Assembly: GCF_900102965.1 (NCBI RefSeq)
Contig: NZ_FNGM01000031.1
Span: 1-57,488 of the forward strand
Direction: 5' to 3'
Length of the DNA: 57,488 bases
DNA from: Paenibacillus jilunlii
Lineage (GTDB): Bacteria; Bacillota; Bacilli; Paenibacillales; Paenibacillaceae
Shown: piece after piece, positions 8,201 to 17,900 of the stretch
Numbering within the stretch: the first letter of the stretch is position 1
How the letters are laid out: each line of letters starts with the position of its first letter
Made by a program: the position numbers and the translations under genes
Notes under the pieces: model-generated
Database searches by the model: none
What the model was told of the DNA's origin: nothing
The model's input: only the letters and a program-made list of their open reading frames with translations

Positions 8201-8386
8201 CTATGAGCCTCCGGTACGGCGGCGCTGGTTGTTGGGCTTCTTGTTGTTCTGGCTTTTCAGCGGTTTGGCGGAACCGGCCTGAAACGTGGAGCCGGGTCTG
8301 GCGGAAGATTGCTGCTTCTTCTGTTCCAGCTTTTGGCGGATGGCATCCGCCAGATTGATTTTTGGTTTGTCGTTGCTCTCGCTCAT
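8201..8386 (-). CDS. Small basic hypothetical protein, 61 aa
   Basis: The ATG at 8386 is preceded on its strand by AAGGGGG with good spacing, and a terminator follows its stop. The protein is hydrophilic and basic: an N-terminal helix-like SESNDKPKINLADAIRQKL leads into a Q/K/R/N-rich tail ending QRRRTGGS. No known domain is recognised. The RBS, terminator and isolated position support a real gene. A nucleic-acid or ribosome-associated role is possible from composition alone. Confidence 0.65.
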   Translation of the reverse strand: MSESNDKPKINLADAIRQKLEQKKQQSSARPGSTFQAGSAKPLKSQNNKKPNNQRRRTGGS

Positions 8387-8515
8387 TATGTAACCCCCTT
8401 AGGTAGCAAGTTCTTTCCTTCATTCTAATTGTTTTTAAATGCTGCCACAAGGGCAAGAATAATTCAAAGAATGATCTGCCGGTGCTCGGGAACCGTATAG
8501 AGATCAATAGGGGGG

Positions 8516-9391
8516 ATGGCAGTGGCTGATATCTATGATGATATTCGTAAAGGTGAACGCGGCGCTCTGATCAGCATTATCGCCTATCTCATTCTTTCGG
8601 CCTTCAAGCTGATCAGCGGCTATGTATTTGGCTCAAGCGCGCTGCTTGCGGACGGCTTCAACAACCTCACCGACATTGTGGCTTCGCTGGCGGTATTGAT
8701 CGGCCTGCGCATTTCGCGGAAGCCGCCTGATTCCGACCATACCTACGGACATTTCCGCGCGGAGACGGTGGCGGCGCTGCTGGCTTCCTTCATCATGGCC
8801 ATGGTCGGCATTCAGGTTATTGTGGAAGCGGTACGCTCCTTGTTTGAAGGGGCCAAAGAAATCCCGCAGCTATGGTCAGCCGGGGTGGCGGTGGTGTGTG
8901 CCGCAGCTATGATGGGGGTATATATATATAACAAGCGGCTCGCCAGACAGATTAATAACGGTGCGCTGCTGGCAGCCGCCAAGGATAATTTCTCCGATGC
9001 CATGGTCAGCATAGGGGCTGCAGTGGGGATCGCCGGCGCGCAGTTCGGCTTACCCTGGATTGATTCGGCCGCAGCCGTGGCCGTCGGCTTGCTGATTCTG
9101 AAGACGGCATGGGATATTTTCCGCGATTCCACGTACCGCCTGACGGACGGGTTCGATCAGGATAGATTGCTGGATCTGCGCAGCACCATTGCCCGGACAC
9201 CCGGAGTTGAAGGCATCAGGGATTTAAAAGCCCGCGTTCACGGCAATCATGTCCTGGTGGATGTGGTTATAGAAGTCGATGCCGAGATCACAGTAATGCA
9301 GGGTCATGAGATTAGCGACTCCATTGAGGAGCGGATGAGCACGCTGCATAACATTATGAATGTGCAGGTACATGTGGAACCCAAGCGATAG
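8516..9391 (+). CDS. Cation diffusion facilitator, YdfM/FieF-like metal efflux
   Basis: The 291-residue protein shows six predicted membrane helices followed by a cytosolic ferredoxin-like domain (about residues 205-290). Signature segments are LLADGFNNLTDIVASLAVLIGL, HTYGHFRAETVAALL and DNFSDAMVSIGAAVG, with the paired aspartates that bind the transported divalent metal. The C-terminal part (VHGNHVLVDVVIEVDAE) is typical of CDF dimers. It exports Zn, Fe, Mn or similar metal in exchange for protons; the metal cannot be assigned. The start is uncertain: GGGGGG abuts the ATG at 8516, so the in-frame GTG at 8522 has better ribosome-site spacing. Confidence 0.92.
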   Translation: MAVADIYDDIRKGERGALISIIAYLILSAFKLISGYVFGSSALLADGFNNLTDIVASLAVLIGLRISRKPPDSDHTYGHFRAETVAALLASFIMAMVGIQVIVEAVRSLFEGAKEIPQLWSAGVAVVCAAAMMGVYIYNKRLARQINNGALLAAAKDNFSDAMVSIGAAVGIAGAQFGLPWIDSAAAVAVGLLILKTAWDIFRDSTYRLTDGFDQDRLLDLRSTIARTPGVEGIRDLKARVHGNHVLVDVVIEVDAEITVMQGHEISDSIEERMSTLHNIMNVQVHVEPKR

Positions 9392-9495
9392 TTCCTTAAT
9401 TTCTCCTAGTTAGCTGTAATTTCCACCAATTTCAAGGAGAAATCAAGACTATAGACCCGGGGGTTACCATAAGTTGGCAAGCTTTTTTGTGAAAT

Positions 9496-9531
9496 TTGGA
9501 GCATGTTCCAATTCCCGGCCAAGCCTATAAT
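9496..9531 (+). promoter_or_regulatory. Promoter region of the NlpC/P60 gene with a small dyad
   Basis: A TATAAT -10 lies at 9526-9531. The matching -35 position is occupied by a dyad, TTGGA-6-TCCAA (9496-9511), which may be an operator. The inferred leader of about 65 bases contains a hairpin (CAAC-AACG/CGTTGTTG near 9544-9571) before GGGGGAAC and the ATG. Confidence 0.4.
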
Positions 9532-9601
9532 GAGTGCAGAAAGCAACTAACGAAGCGCGCGACGTTGTTGAATTTCTCATTACGCTAACCGGGGGAACTC
9601 T

Positions 9602-10672
9602 ATGATCGTACCACATAAAAGGATAGCAGCATCGCTGCTCGTCTCGGCATCACTTGCACTGTCATTCGGAGTATTCAATCCTCAGCAGGTGCAGGCCGCT
9701 TCTGTCACTGCTAATTCATCTATTACAGCATCTGCAGCGCAAACAGGTGTGATTATCTCTTCTGTCCGTCTGCGCACAGCGCCATCGACAAGCGGGAAAG
9801 TGCTGAAATATTTGAATAAAGGCGACCAGGTGGTCATTCTTGAAGAAACGAACAGCTATTGGTATAAAGTCAGAACAGCAGACGGCGACGTTGGGTATAC
9901 CAGCAGGGGAGAGCAGTATATCAGTGTGGCTGTAACCCCGGCAGCTCAAACGGGAGTGATTCAGTCTACTGTCCGTCTGCGGGAGGCCCCTTCAACCAGC
10001 GGACAGGTTATAGGATATTTATACTCAGGTGACCGGGTAACTATTGTGGAAGAAACGAATAGTTACTGGTACAAGGTGAGAACGGCAAATGGTAATGTTG
10101 GTTATACCAGCTCGTCGGATCAATACATTGCAGCAGATGGGGGAACAGCGGCACCGACTCCAGTCCCGGCGCCCGTACCAACTCCGACGCCTGTACCGGT
10201 GCCAGCCCCGGTGCCTCCGGCTCCTCCGCAGGCGAATGTAATTGAGAGTGTGATCGCCGCAGGTATGGGTTATCTTGGAACTCCGTATGAGTTCGGCTCC
10301 AGCCGCAGCGATACCAGCACCTTCGATTGCTCCGATTTCATCCGGCAGATCTTCATGGACGCAGCCAATCTGAAGCTTCCCGCCGATTCGCGGCAGCAAG
10401 GAGATTGGATCAAGCAGAACAGTACGGTAGTGACGGATATCTCCGGACTCAAGCGCGGGGATCTGATGTTTTTTATGGATTATAAAGGCAGCTCGGATTC
10501 AGCCTATGCCGGAATTGACAAGTCGGCGGCAAGAATTACGCATGTGGCTATGTATTTAGGTGACGGCCAGCTGCTACAGACGTATTCCGTGGCCTCCGGC
10601 GGCGTACGGGTTGATAAATTAAGCGCTTCTTGGATGAAACGTTTCCTTTACGGAGGTTCGGTCATCCGCTAA
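9602..10672 (+). CDS. Secreted cell-wall hydrolase: two SH3b domains plus NlpC/P60
   Basis: The 356-residue exported enzyme has a signal peptide (MIVPHKRIAASLLVSASLAL, cleavage near VQAAS). Two bacterial SH3 domains follow at about 47-107 and 115-176, then a proline-rich linker (about 181-210) and a C40 peptidase domain. The catalytic Cys is in FDCSDFIRQIF and the His in ITHVAMYLG. It should cleave D-Glu-diamino-acid bonds in peptidoglycan stem peptides while the SH3b domains hold the wall. The two SH3b domains are a recent duplication: both contain EETNSYWYKVRTA. The start follows CCGGGGGAAC. Confidence 0.93.
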   Translation: MIVPHKRIAASLLVSASLALSFGVFNPQQVQAASVTANSSITASAAQTGVIISSVRLRTAPSTSGKVLKYLNKGDQVVILEETNSYWYKVRTADGDVGYTSRGEQYISVAVTPAAQTGVIQSTVRLREAPSTSGQVIGYLYSGDRVTIVEETNSYWYKVRTANGNVGYTSSSDQYIAADGGTAAPTPVPAPVPTPTPVPVPAPVPPAPPQANVIESVIAAGMGYLGTPYEFGSSRSDTSTFDCSDFIRQIFMDAANLKLPADSRQQGDWIKQNSTVVTDISGLKRGDLMFFMDYKGSSDSAYAGIDKSAARITHVAMYLGDGQLLQTYSVASGGVRVDKLSASWMKRFLYGGSVIR

Positions 10673-10744
10673 AATATAGATTGTAGGTCATGAAGCGAGA
10701 GCAGTACAGTTTGTGACGGGTGAACTAGTGCGGGTGTTTGGCGG

Positions 10745-10785
10745 GGCTATCCCTTCAGTGGAATTATTCTACTGGAGGGATAGCC
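10745..10785 (+). terminator. Hairpin downstream of the NlpC/P60 gene
   Basis: GGCTATCCCTTCAGT pairs with ACTGGAGGGATAGCC (one mismatch) around an 11-base loop. The following sequence is only moderately T-rich, so it is a likely but imperfect terminator. Confidence 0.55.
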
Positions 10786-10825
10786 TCTATTTCTATGCCG
10801 CGGCCGGATTTTAACCAGCAACGGC

Positions 10826-10862
10826 AAAAAGCCGGGCAGGATCTGTACAGATCCTGCCCGGC
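10826..10862 (-). terminator. Terminator with a perfect 32-bp palindrome
   Basis: GCCGGGCAGGATCTGT followed immediately by its exact reverse complement (10831-10862). The left flank AAAAA becomes a T-run on the minus strand, which suits termination of the minus-strand gene ending at 10977. Confidence 0.75.
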
Positions 10863-10976
10863 TGCTTCTATGTACGCCCGCAGAGTAATTAAAGGACGCG
10901 GATTACGGGCCCCATCAAAGCTGTAGATAAGCTTCACAGCATGTTTTTGAGATCCAGGCTAAAATGGAAAAAGTGA

Positions 10977-11360
10977 TTACAGGGCCGGAGTGATTACATA
11001 GGCGGATACAGGCACCTTGATCCATGCTTTGCCCAGCCATGTGTAAATTTCTCTCCATTCATTGCCCGCGCTGTCTGTCGTCACAGCACCTGTAGTATCT
11101 ATGGTCTGGGCGCTCAGCAAGCCGGCTGGAGTCATGCTGCCCACGGAAAGGTGGAAAGGAGTGGCTTTTGTCAGGATAATCATAGGTGTTGCCGGTTTGA
11201 GATCTGCCTGCGTGATTACTGTTTCGAATTTGTCACCATAAGTGCTGCCTGTTACGGTTGTGGCACTTGTGGCGGTACCGGATACTTCAGCGGCTGAAGC
11301 CGTTGCTGCAAAAGAAGCTACAAGTCCCATTGCTACTGCGATGCTGGCGAATTTTTTCAT
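10977..11360 (-). CDS. Small secreted hypothetical protein, 127 aa
   Basis: The ATG at 11360 follows an excellent AGGAGG. Residues 1-23 form a signal peptide (MKKFASIAVAMGLVASFAAT, cleavage ASA-AE). The mature part is Thr/Ala-rich and ends in GNEWREIYTWLGKAWIKVPV, which resembles the last strands of an SH3-like wall-binding fold, though too short to assign. No catalytic motif is seen. It lies next to a cell-wall hydrolase gene, so a role at the wall is plausible but not shown. Confidence 0.8.
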   Translation of the reverse strand: MKKFASIAVAMGLVASFAATASAAEVSGTATSATTVTGSTYGDKFETVITQADLKPATPMIILTKATPFHLSVGSMTPAGLLSAQTIDTTGAVTTDSAGNEWREIYTWLGKAWIKVPVSAYVITPAL

Positions 11361-11580
11361 CAGTGATTCCTCCTAGGATAAGTTTGGTTGTTGTAGTGGG
11401 ATTTCCCATGTTTATCTGTGCTAATATGATGTAAACAGAAAAAGGACCCTATGAACCAATCGGATTATTTTTTTTATTTTACGCAGCACTGTTGAGGATG
11501 CGAGGCCTACAATTTCTGTAATGTGAATAAGATATAGGGAATTTAGAAGCGGGGGGTGCGGAGCAGAAAGCTTAACGCAC

Positions 11581-11614
11581 AAAAAGCCCGAAACTCCACA
11601 AGGAGTTCAGGCTC
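11581..11614 (-). terminator. Terminator of the DUF1328 gene
   Basis: On the minus strand GAGCCTGAACTCC and GGAGTTTCGGGC pair with mismatches around TTGT and are followed by TTTTT. It lies about 45 bases after the stop at 11659. Confidence 0.8.
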
Positions 11615-11658
11615 AGAGGTCTGCCTATGCAGATTATGTTGAAGACAGCAGGCCGGGG

Positions 11659-11826
11659 TTACAACGATCTTCCCCTGCGTCCCATAAAGAGTGAAACGAT
11701 GAACAGAATCAGGAAGATGTAGAACAGTACCTTTGCAATGCCTACAGCGGCTGCAACAACATTGAAGAATCCGAAAATACCGGCGATTAAAGCTATGACG
11801 AGCAGAATTACCGACCATTTTAGCAT
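11659..11826 (-). CDS. DUF1328 (YtjA-type) membrane mini-protein, 55 aa
   Basis: This short gene starts at the ATG at 11826, with GAAAGGATG upstream. It encodes MLKWSVILLVIALIAG, continues IFGFFNVVAAAVGIAKVLF and ends FLILFIVSLFMGRRGRSL. Two hydrophobic helices around a glycine/alanine-rich loop and a basic C-terminus match the DUF1328/UPF0391 family, often linked to stress conditions. It is divergent from the DUF948 gene. A candidate SigB-like promoter (GTTTAA, 15 nt, GACTAT) reads toward it at 11882-11856. Function unknown. Confidence 0.88.
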   Translation of the reverse strand: MLKWSVILLVIALIAGIFGFFNVVAAAVGIAKVLFYIFLILFIVSLFMGRRGRSL

Positions 11827-11855
11827 GATGTGTCATCCTTTCGGTGATGAAGAAT

Positions 11856-11882
11856 ATAGTCGAATGTAGTCATTGTTTAAAC
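11856..11882 (-). promoter_or_regulatory. Weak candidate SigB-like promoter for the DUF1328 gene
   Basis: On the minus strand: GTTTAA, 15 bases, GACTAT. The -35 matches the SigB consensus exactly; the -10 has two mismatches to GGGTAT. Confidence 0.3.
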
Positions 11883-11927
11883 GGGTACTTTTGTTTTGAA
11901 ACAAGGAGCAGGGGCCCTTGACATTTT

Positions 11928-11953
11928 GTTTCGGCCCATTCCGGTAAGGGTAA
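11928..11953 (+). promoter_or_regulatory. Candidate SigB promoter for the DUF948 gene
   Basis: GTTTCG, 14 bases, GGGTAA. It resembles the SigB consensus and the sites before rsbV (21282) and the YflT-like gene (13122). It lies about 55 bases before the ATG at 12009. Confidence 0.55.
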
Positions 11954-12008
11954 CTATGCAGTACAAGGCAGAGCAAGCCGACATTCAAGATTGGAAGGGG
12001 TTTTGGAA

Positions 12009-12515
12009 ATGATCATTGATCTTAGCGTCGCACTGGTTGCGATTGCATTCGCCGTACTTGTCTTCTTTTTAATTAAAACCTTGAAATCAGCGAAGGAATC
12101 CCTCGACAAGGTCAGCCAGACTCTGCAGGAAGTTCAGAAAACGATCGATGAGCTTACTTATGAAGTGAAAACAACGGTCAGACACGCCAATGATATTACC
12201 GCAGATGTGCAAACCAAAATTCAGAAGATTGATCCGATTGTCGATTCCGTGAAGAACCTTGGCGACGTCATGAACGAACTAACCCTGACTGTAAAGCAGG
12301 TATCGGTAACTGTAATTGAGAAATACCGCAAATCGCGTGAACTGAAGGAGAAGGCTAAGGCTGTATCTATAGAAAATACTCCGCTTACTCCTGCAGAAGA
12401 ACGGACCGTGAAATCCTATGAGACTGTAAATGCCAAGAAAGCTCCCGGAAAGATCGCAATGGCTCTAAAAGGCGTAGACACGGCTGCTGCCATCTGGCAG
12501 AAATTCCGTCATTAA
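12009..12515 (+). CDS. DUF948 domain protein, YtxG-like
   Basis: The 168-residue protein has one N-terminal membrane helix (IIDLSVALVAIAFAVLVFFL) and a long heptad-rich region (TLKSAKESLDKVSQTLQEVQ through NDITADVQTKIQKIDPIVDS) that should form a coiled coil. This is the DUF948 pattern. In B. subtilis the related ytxG belongs to the SigB-dependent ytxGHJ genes, and here a SigB-like promoter lies upstream. The ATG at 12009 follows GGAAGGGG; a TTG at 11991 lies inside that ribosome site and is not the start. Biochemical function unknown. Confidence 0.85.
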   Translation: MIIDLSVALVAIAFAVLVFFLIKTLKSAKESLDKVSQTLQEVQKTIDELTYEVKTTVRHANDITADVQTKIQKIDPIVDSVKNLGDVMNELTLTVKQVSVTVIEKYRKSRELKEKAKAVSIENTPLTPAEERTVKSYETVNAKKAPGKIAMALKGVDTAAAIWQKFRH

Positions 12516-12587
12516 CCGGCATAGCTGAGGGACGCCCTTGGCGGCAATGCCAGGCAGCAGAAACCTGATGAAAGGCGGGATGGTTCT

Positions 12588-13118
12588 ATGAACGTTATCC
12601 TTCTCTTGCTGAGTTTCCTTTCTCCCTATTTTTCTGCATCTCCGCAAAAGGAGCCTGTTGCCGCTTGGCTGTACCCGCAACCGCCCGTAGTTCAGTCCTT
12701 CGAGCACAGTGTGAATGTCAGTCCCTATATAGGAAGCTTTAACTCCTTAGCAGGGGTGTCGCTCTATATGCCGCTAGAAGAACTGCTGCAGGTTAAGGGC
12801 TCGCCGCTTGAGGTTACGCCAGATCCTTGGCAGGGCTGCCAGGAGTACCATTATGCCGATATGTCTGCAGGAATCTGTGAGGGGGCTGTACTATATGTGC
12901 ATGTCACTCCAGCTGAAGCACGACAATACGGCCTGTATCTGAATGATCAGCGGATTGAACCGCATAAGAATAATCTCGCTCAGATTCTGGGCACACCTGA
13001 TTTTGTTGCCGAGGACGGAGATGTGTATATGAGGGGAAGTACCGCACTCAAGATTTACCGGAATTCTCAGAGTGGTGAATGGGACGGTATCGATTTGTTT
13101 GACGGAAATTCTTCCTGA
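12588..13118 (+). CDS. Secreted hypothetical protein, 176 aa
   Basis: The ATG follows GGCGGG with suitable spacing. The N-terminus (MNVILLLLSFLSPYFSAS) looks like a signal peptide with few positive charges. The rest is soluble and not recognised. It contains SLYMPLEELLQVKGSPLEVT and LNDQRIEPHKNNLAQILGTP, two similar segments that both put a leucine-rich helix before a G-x-P turn. That suggests a two-lobed repeat such as those in some lipoprotein-like stress proteins. It lies between two SigB-type genes about 70 bases after the DUF948 stop and may be cotranscribed with it. No function is proposed. Confidence 0.75.
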   Translation: MNVILLLLSFLSPYFSASPQKEPVAAWLYPQPPVVQSFEHSVNVSPYIGSFNSLAGVSLYMPLEELLQVKGSPLEVTPDPWQGCQEYHYADMSAGICEGAVLYVHVTPAEARQYGLYLNDQRIEPHKNNLAQILGTPDFVAEDGDVYMRGSTALKIYRNSQSGEWDGIDLFDGNSS

Positions 13119-13121
13119 GGC

Positions 13122-13148
13122 GTTTCAATAGGACGATAAAATGGTTAA
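13122..13148 (+). promoter_or_regulatory. Candidate SigB promoter for the YflT-like gene
   Basis: GTTTCA, 15 bases, GGTTAA, about 58 bases before the ATG at 13206. One mismatch in GGGTAA; the -35 is identical to that before rsbV. Confidence 0.45.
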
Positions 13149-13205
13149 TGAAATTCAGCCATCTTAATAGCGTTGTCCCTCATATCATACAAGGAGCGTG
13201 ATTTC

Positions 13206-13553
13206 ATGGATACAATCCGTACGCAGGCTTATGCCAAGCTGCTGGAGAATGGTATTCAGGCGATAGAAGAAGTGAACCGCCTGCTGGGCAGCGGCTACAC
13301 AAGGGATGACCTCTATGTGATCAGCCATAATGAGGACCGCGAAGGCCGGATTGCGGATGCTGCGGACACGAATGAAGTGGGATTGCATGAAGAAGGGCTG
13401 TTTGGCGCAATTGCCAACATGTTCCGCTCGCGGGGTGACGCGCTCCGTAACAAGATTACTTCACTGGGATTCAGTGCCGCAGAAGCGGCATATTACGAGA
13501 AAGAGCTTGATTCGGGCAAGGTTCTCGTGATTGCCAAAAAAAATCTGCATTAA
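13206..13553 (+). CDS. General stress protein, YflT/17M-like
   Basis: The 115-residue soluble protein starts at the ATG behind AAGGAGCG. It resembles the general stress protein 17M (YflT) domain: an N-terminal segment with AKLLENGIQAIEEVNRLLGS followed by GYTRDDLYVISHN. The C-terminal half has DALRNKITSLGFSAAEAAYY, EKELDSGKVLVIAKK. B. subtilis YflT is a SigB-controlled protein of unknown activity. The SigB-like promoter upstream and the adjacent SigB control genes support the same assignment. A terminator hairpin follows. Confidence 0.82.
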   Translation: MDTIRTQAYAKLLENGIQAIEEVNRLLGSGYTRDDLYVISHNEDREGRIADAADTNEVGLHEEGLFGAIANMFRSRGDALRNKITSLGFSAAEAAYYEKELDSGKVLVIAKKNLH

Positions 13554-13594
13554 TCTGATTGTTTTCGTATGAAGAGTCCTATAGTTCAATAGCG

Positions 13595-13640
13595 TAACCT
13601 CCAGTCCCACTACACGTGGTGGTGCTGGAGGTTACTTTGT
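13595..13640 (+). terminator. Terminator after the YflT-like gene
   Basis: TAACCTCCAG and CTGGAGGTTA form a 10-bp outer stem, with CCAC/GTGG forming an inner stem. The 3' flank CTTTGTTG is modestly T-rich. Confidence 0.7.
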
Positions 13641-13767
13641 TGAATACGACAACATGCATTTCTTCCAATATATTGTTTAATGGAAACCAGCCGTTTAAAT
13701 ATCGTATGATAGAATGGACTATTGCTGAATTTTACGTTGACACACTATACGTGCGAGGTGAAGAAGA

Positions 13768-14940
13768 TTGAGAATTTTGATCGTAGACGATAATCCGACC
13801 AACGTAATTATTATCCGCGAAATTCTAAAAAAAGAGAATTACCGGAATTTTATAACGGCAGCTTCTGCCAAAGAAATGCTCAAACTGCTGGGCATCGGAT
13901 CAGGAAATGAGGAGAAGCATTCCAGGCAGTCTGATATAGATTTGATTCTGCTGGATATGATGATGCCGGAGATGGATGGGATTGAAGCCTGCCGGGTTGT
14001 CCAGCAGCATGAGCATCTGCGGGATATCCCGATTATTATGGTTACCGCTGTTGGCGATTCCAAAAAATTAGCGGAGGCGCTGGACGCCGGTGCTGTGGAT
14101 TATGTGACCAAGCCGATTAACAAGGTGGAGCTGATGGCGCGTATCCGGCTGGCGCTGCGCCTGAAGCGCGAGAAGGATTGGCATGTGGAGCGGGATCAGC
14201 GGATACAGGATGAGCTGAAGCTGGCCGCCCTGGTTCAGAATGCGGTTCTTAGTCTGCCGCTGAAGGATGAGGCGTTTGAAGTCCATGCCATTTATCAGCC
14301 TTCATTTGAACTCGCAGGGGACTTGTATGCCTGGTATCCCCTGGGAGAAGGACGGTATGCCGTTATTCTGCTGGATATGATGGGACATGGGATTTCCTCT
14401 TCGCTGTTCTGCATGTTTTTGGCCTCCGTTCTCAAGGACACTGTAACCACATATGTGCAGCCGGAAAAAGTTATACAGGAGCTTAACCGGCGTTTTAACC
14501 AGCTGTATATTGAGAAGCAGCTGGTACAGTATTATTTTACCGCGATCTATCTTGTCATCGATACCCGGCTGAAACGCATTGACTACGTGAATGCCGGACA
14601 CCCGCCGGGGCTCTTCTTTGAAGGGGGAGCTGCCACGCCGGTTTTGCTGGAGAGCAACTGCCATCCGGTAGGTTTATTCGACAGTATTGAGATCCAGCCG
14701 CAGACCCTGACCTTTGAGGATGAAGGCCACTTGGTGCTGTATACGGATGGGCTGCTGGAAATGGCCGAGGGCGGGCAGGAAGAACAGCTGGAATTTATGA
14801 CCTCTCATTTGAATGGAGGACATGAATGGCAGGAGGAGCCGATGCGTGCTGCTTTCTTCAACGAGGCTCCTAATGAGGAGCGGGACGATGACAAATGCCT
14901 AGTATGGATTTCGCTGAAGAAAGGAACAGATCCGGAATGA
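13768..14940 (+). CDS. Receiver-PP2C serine phosphatase, RsbY/RsbU-type SigB activator
   Basis: The 390-residue protein joins an N-terminal response receiver (residues 1-125: acidic pair in ILIVDDNP, phospho-Asp in LDMMMPEMDG, Lys in VTKPIN) to a SpoIIE/PP2C phosphatase (about 165-385). Metal-binding segments are ELAGDLYAWY, LDMMGHGISS and LYTDGLLEM. This architecture matches RsbY of the B. cereus group, which dephosphorylates RsbV when its receiver is phosphorylated. The start is TTG at 13768, seven bases after GAGGTG. Its stop overlaps the next start (ATGA), so it is translationally coupled to the hybrid kinase. With rsbVW-sigB downstream, dephosphorylation of RsbV is the likely job. Confidence 0.9.
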   Translation: MRILIVDDNPTNVIIIREILKKENYRNFITAASAKEMLKLLGIGSGNEEKHSRQSDIDLILLDMMMPEMDGIEACRVVQQHEHLRDIPIIMVTAVGDSKKLAEALDAGAVDYVTKPINKVELMARIRLALRLKREKDWHVERDQRIQDELKLAALVQNAVLSLPLKDEAFEVHAIYQPSFELAGDLYAWYPLGEGRYAVILLDMMGHGISSSLFCMFLASVLKDTVTTYVQPEKVIQELNRRFNQLYIEKQLVQYYFTAIYLVIDTRLKRIDYVNAGHPPGLFFEGGAATPVLLESNCHPVGLFDSIEIQPQTLTFEDEGHLVLYTDGLLEMAEGGQEEQLEFMTSHLNGGHEWQEEPMRAAFFNEAPNEERDDDKCLVWISLKKGTDPE

Positions 14941-17900
14941 AAATAAAGGCTAAGCTGCTGATCGGCTTCAGTGCAATACTCGCCATTATGCTGGCGCTGA
15001 CTTTCATTGGATATGATCGGCTTAATTATATGAGCAGCCAGCTGGACAGCTTTCAGGACAGATACAGCAAGGGCCGCTCCTCCTCCGGACTCCGGGGGGA
15101 AGTTAACGACATGGCGCGTATTCTCACGACATCTATGCTGAATGCCGACCGGCTCTCGGTCGATTCCCAAAAAAGCGAGATTGGGACAAAGGTTAAAAAA
15201 GCCGAGGGATACTTGAAGGCGATAGAGGAGTCGACGGAAACAGCGGAAGAAATGCAGCTGCTGACCCGGATTGAAGCGGCGTATTCCGCTTATATGACTT
15301 ATCAGAACAAAGCGCTTGATATGCTGTCCGCCGGCTATTTTCAGAATGCGAATGCCTACCGGAATTCGGAGGGGCAGAAGATTCAGAATGAGGTGCTGGA
15401 CAGCCTGAATGCTCTCTCGGATTACAACGCCTTCAGAATGACCGAGGAAAACAACAAAGCTCAGGCTGCTTATGAGCGATCTATTCAAATGGTGACCTTA
15501 ATTATGATTGTGGGGCTGCTGCTGGGGCTTGGAGTCGTGTTGTGGGTGATTCCGAGCATTACACGCGGTCTTAATGTCGTCTCCATGATGATTAGGAGCT
15601 TTGGCAATGGCAAAATGAGGGCCATCCGCCGGATCAAGGTTACCTCCAAGGACGAGATCGGGGATGTCGCCAGGGTGTTTCAGGACATGGCGGGGGATCT
15701 CGAACAGAAACAGGAGATGGAGAAGGCTTATGCGCAGGCGCAAAGCGACCAGGCCTGGCTGAATGCGAATATTGCCCGTGTGACGGAACTGCTGCGCGGA
15801 GTCAGCTCGCTGGAGCAGGTATCGCAGACCTTTATCAGTGAATTCACTCCTGTGCTCGGGGCCGAATACGGGGCGATCTATCTGAAGGATCAGAACAATC
15901 CGAACCTGCTCTCCAGCAGTGCCTATTATGCGGGAGAAGCGGGCGGGAAGCCTAAAGACAGCTTTGAAATCGGCCAGGGTCTTGTGGGGCAAAGCGCGCT
16001 GGACAAAAAGCCGATCAGGCTGGCCAAGGCTCCGGAGGACTATGTTTCGGTTACATCCGGATTTGGAGGTTCGCACCCGGATCATATTCTGATTTACCCG
16101 CTGCTCTTCGAAGATGAGTTGATGGGGGTTGTGGAATTCGCTTCCTTTACACCACTCAGCAACTTGCAGAATGAATTGCTGCATCAGCTTGCGAACAACC
16201 TGGGTGTGATTCTGAATAATATCAGCCGGCGGCTTGTGGTGGAAGAGCTGCTGCGGGAATCCCAGGCGCTTACAGAAGAACTGCAATGCCAGTCGGAGGA
16301 ACTGCAGACACAACAGGAAGAGCTCCGCCGCTCCAACGAAAATCTGGAGGAGCAGACGGATGCGCTCAGACGTTCCGAAGATTTGCTGCAGCGGCAGCAG
16401 GAGGAGCTGGAGCACTACAATACCGAGCTGGTCGCCAAAACCCGTGCCCTGGAGGATCAGGTGCAAGAGGTTGAGGAGAAGAAGGATGAAATCGAGCATG
16501 CCCGCCGCCAGTTGGAGAAGCAGGCTATGCAGCTTGCAGTAACCAGTAAATATAAATCCGAGTTCCTGGCCAATATGTCCCATGAGCTTCGCACTCCATT
16601 GAACAGTCTGCTGATTCTATCCCAGCTGCTTACAGAGAACAAGGACGGGAATCTGACAGAGAAGCAGGTAGAATTCGCGCATACGATCTATATGTCCGGT
16701 GCCGACCTGCTCAAAATGATCGATGAGATTCTCGATCTGTCCAAGGTGGACGCCGGCAAAATGGAATTGAATTACGAAGAAATACCGCTGACCGATCTGA
16801 AAACCTTTGTGAAGCAGAATTTTGCACCGCAGGCTGCCAAGAAAGGGTTGTCTTTGCGTCTTTTATTCGACGAGCCGCTGCCGGATTCGATTTTTACCGA
16901 CAGCCACCGCCTGAAACAAATTCTGCGGAATCTGCTGTCCAATGCCTTTAAGTTCACAAGTGAAGGCTTTGTGGAATTTTCGGTGAGTGCCGCAGATAAG
17001 GAACAGCTGCCTGCCTTCCTTCCGCATGAGTTCGATTATATTGCGCTTTCCGTGAAGGATAGCGGGATTGGTATTCCTGCGGATAAGACAGACATTGTCT
17101 TTGAAGCTTTCCAACAGGTGGATGGAACAACCAGCCGCAAATATGGCGGTACAGGACTGGGCCTGTCCATCAGCCGTGAACTCGCCCGGCTGATGGGGGG
17201 GGCCATTGGACTGGATTCGCGCGAAGGACAAGGCAGCATTTTTACCTTGTACCTGCCGGTTAAAGGCCATTACAGCCTGCTTCCAGGTGCGGTCCAGGCT
17301 GCAGCCGCTCAAGAGGCTTATGCCGTGACTGATTATGATAGCGAACGGAGTGAGGACTATACCCCGGAAGCTTCGTCTGCACCGCTGGAACCTGTGGTAG
17401 TGGAGGATGACCGGGAGGATTTGTCTTCCAAGGACAAGGTTCTCTTGATTATTGAAGATGATGAGAAATTCGCTAAGATTCTGCTCGATATGGCCCGGAG
17501 CCGCGGGTTCAAAGGTCTGGTGGCTCTTCAGGGTGATATCGGTCTGAATATGGCCACAACGTATCTGCCGGACGCCATTATCCTTGATATTCAGCTGCCG
17601 GTTATGGATGGCTGGGCGATTCTCCGGGAGCTTAAGGGCTCCTCGCAGACCCGGCATATTCCTGTTCATGTCATTTCCGTGAATGATGAAGTGAAGCAGG
17701 GGCTGATGATGGGGGCCATGGCTTACTTAAGAAAGCCCTCCTCCAGAGAAGCGCTGGAGCGGGCGTTCTCGCAGATTGAGAACTATACAGCCAGCACCTT
17801 GAAGCATTTGCTGATTGTAGAGGATGATGATATTCAGCGCCGTTCCATTATGGAGCTTATCGGACATGATGATGTAGCCATCACCGCAGTCTCCACCGGC

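Noticed and set aside
9400..9601. Cyclic-di-AMP riboswitch upstream of the NlpC/P60 gene
   Set aside because: Such genes often have one, but the inferred leader is only about 65 bases and the conserved aptamer core is not seen.
15498..16583. Minus-strand open frame inside the sensor kinase gene
   Set aside because: It is opposite the GAF and coiled-coil coding region; no start site and a Leu/Gln-rich shadow composition.
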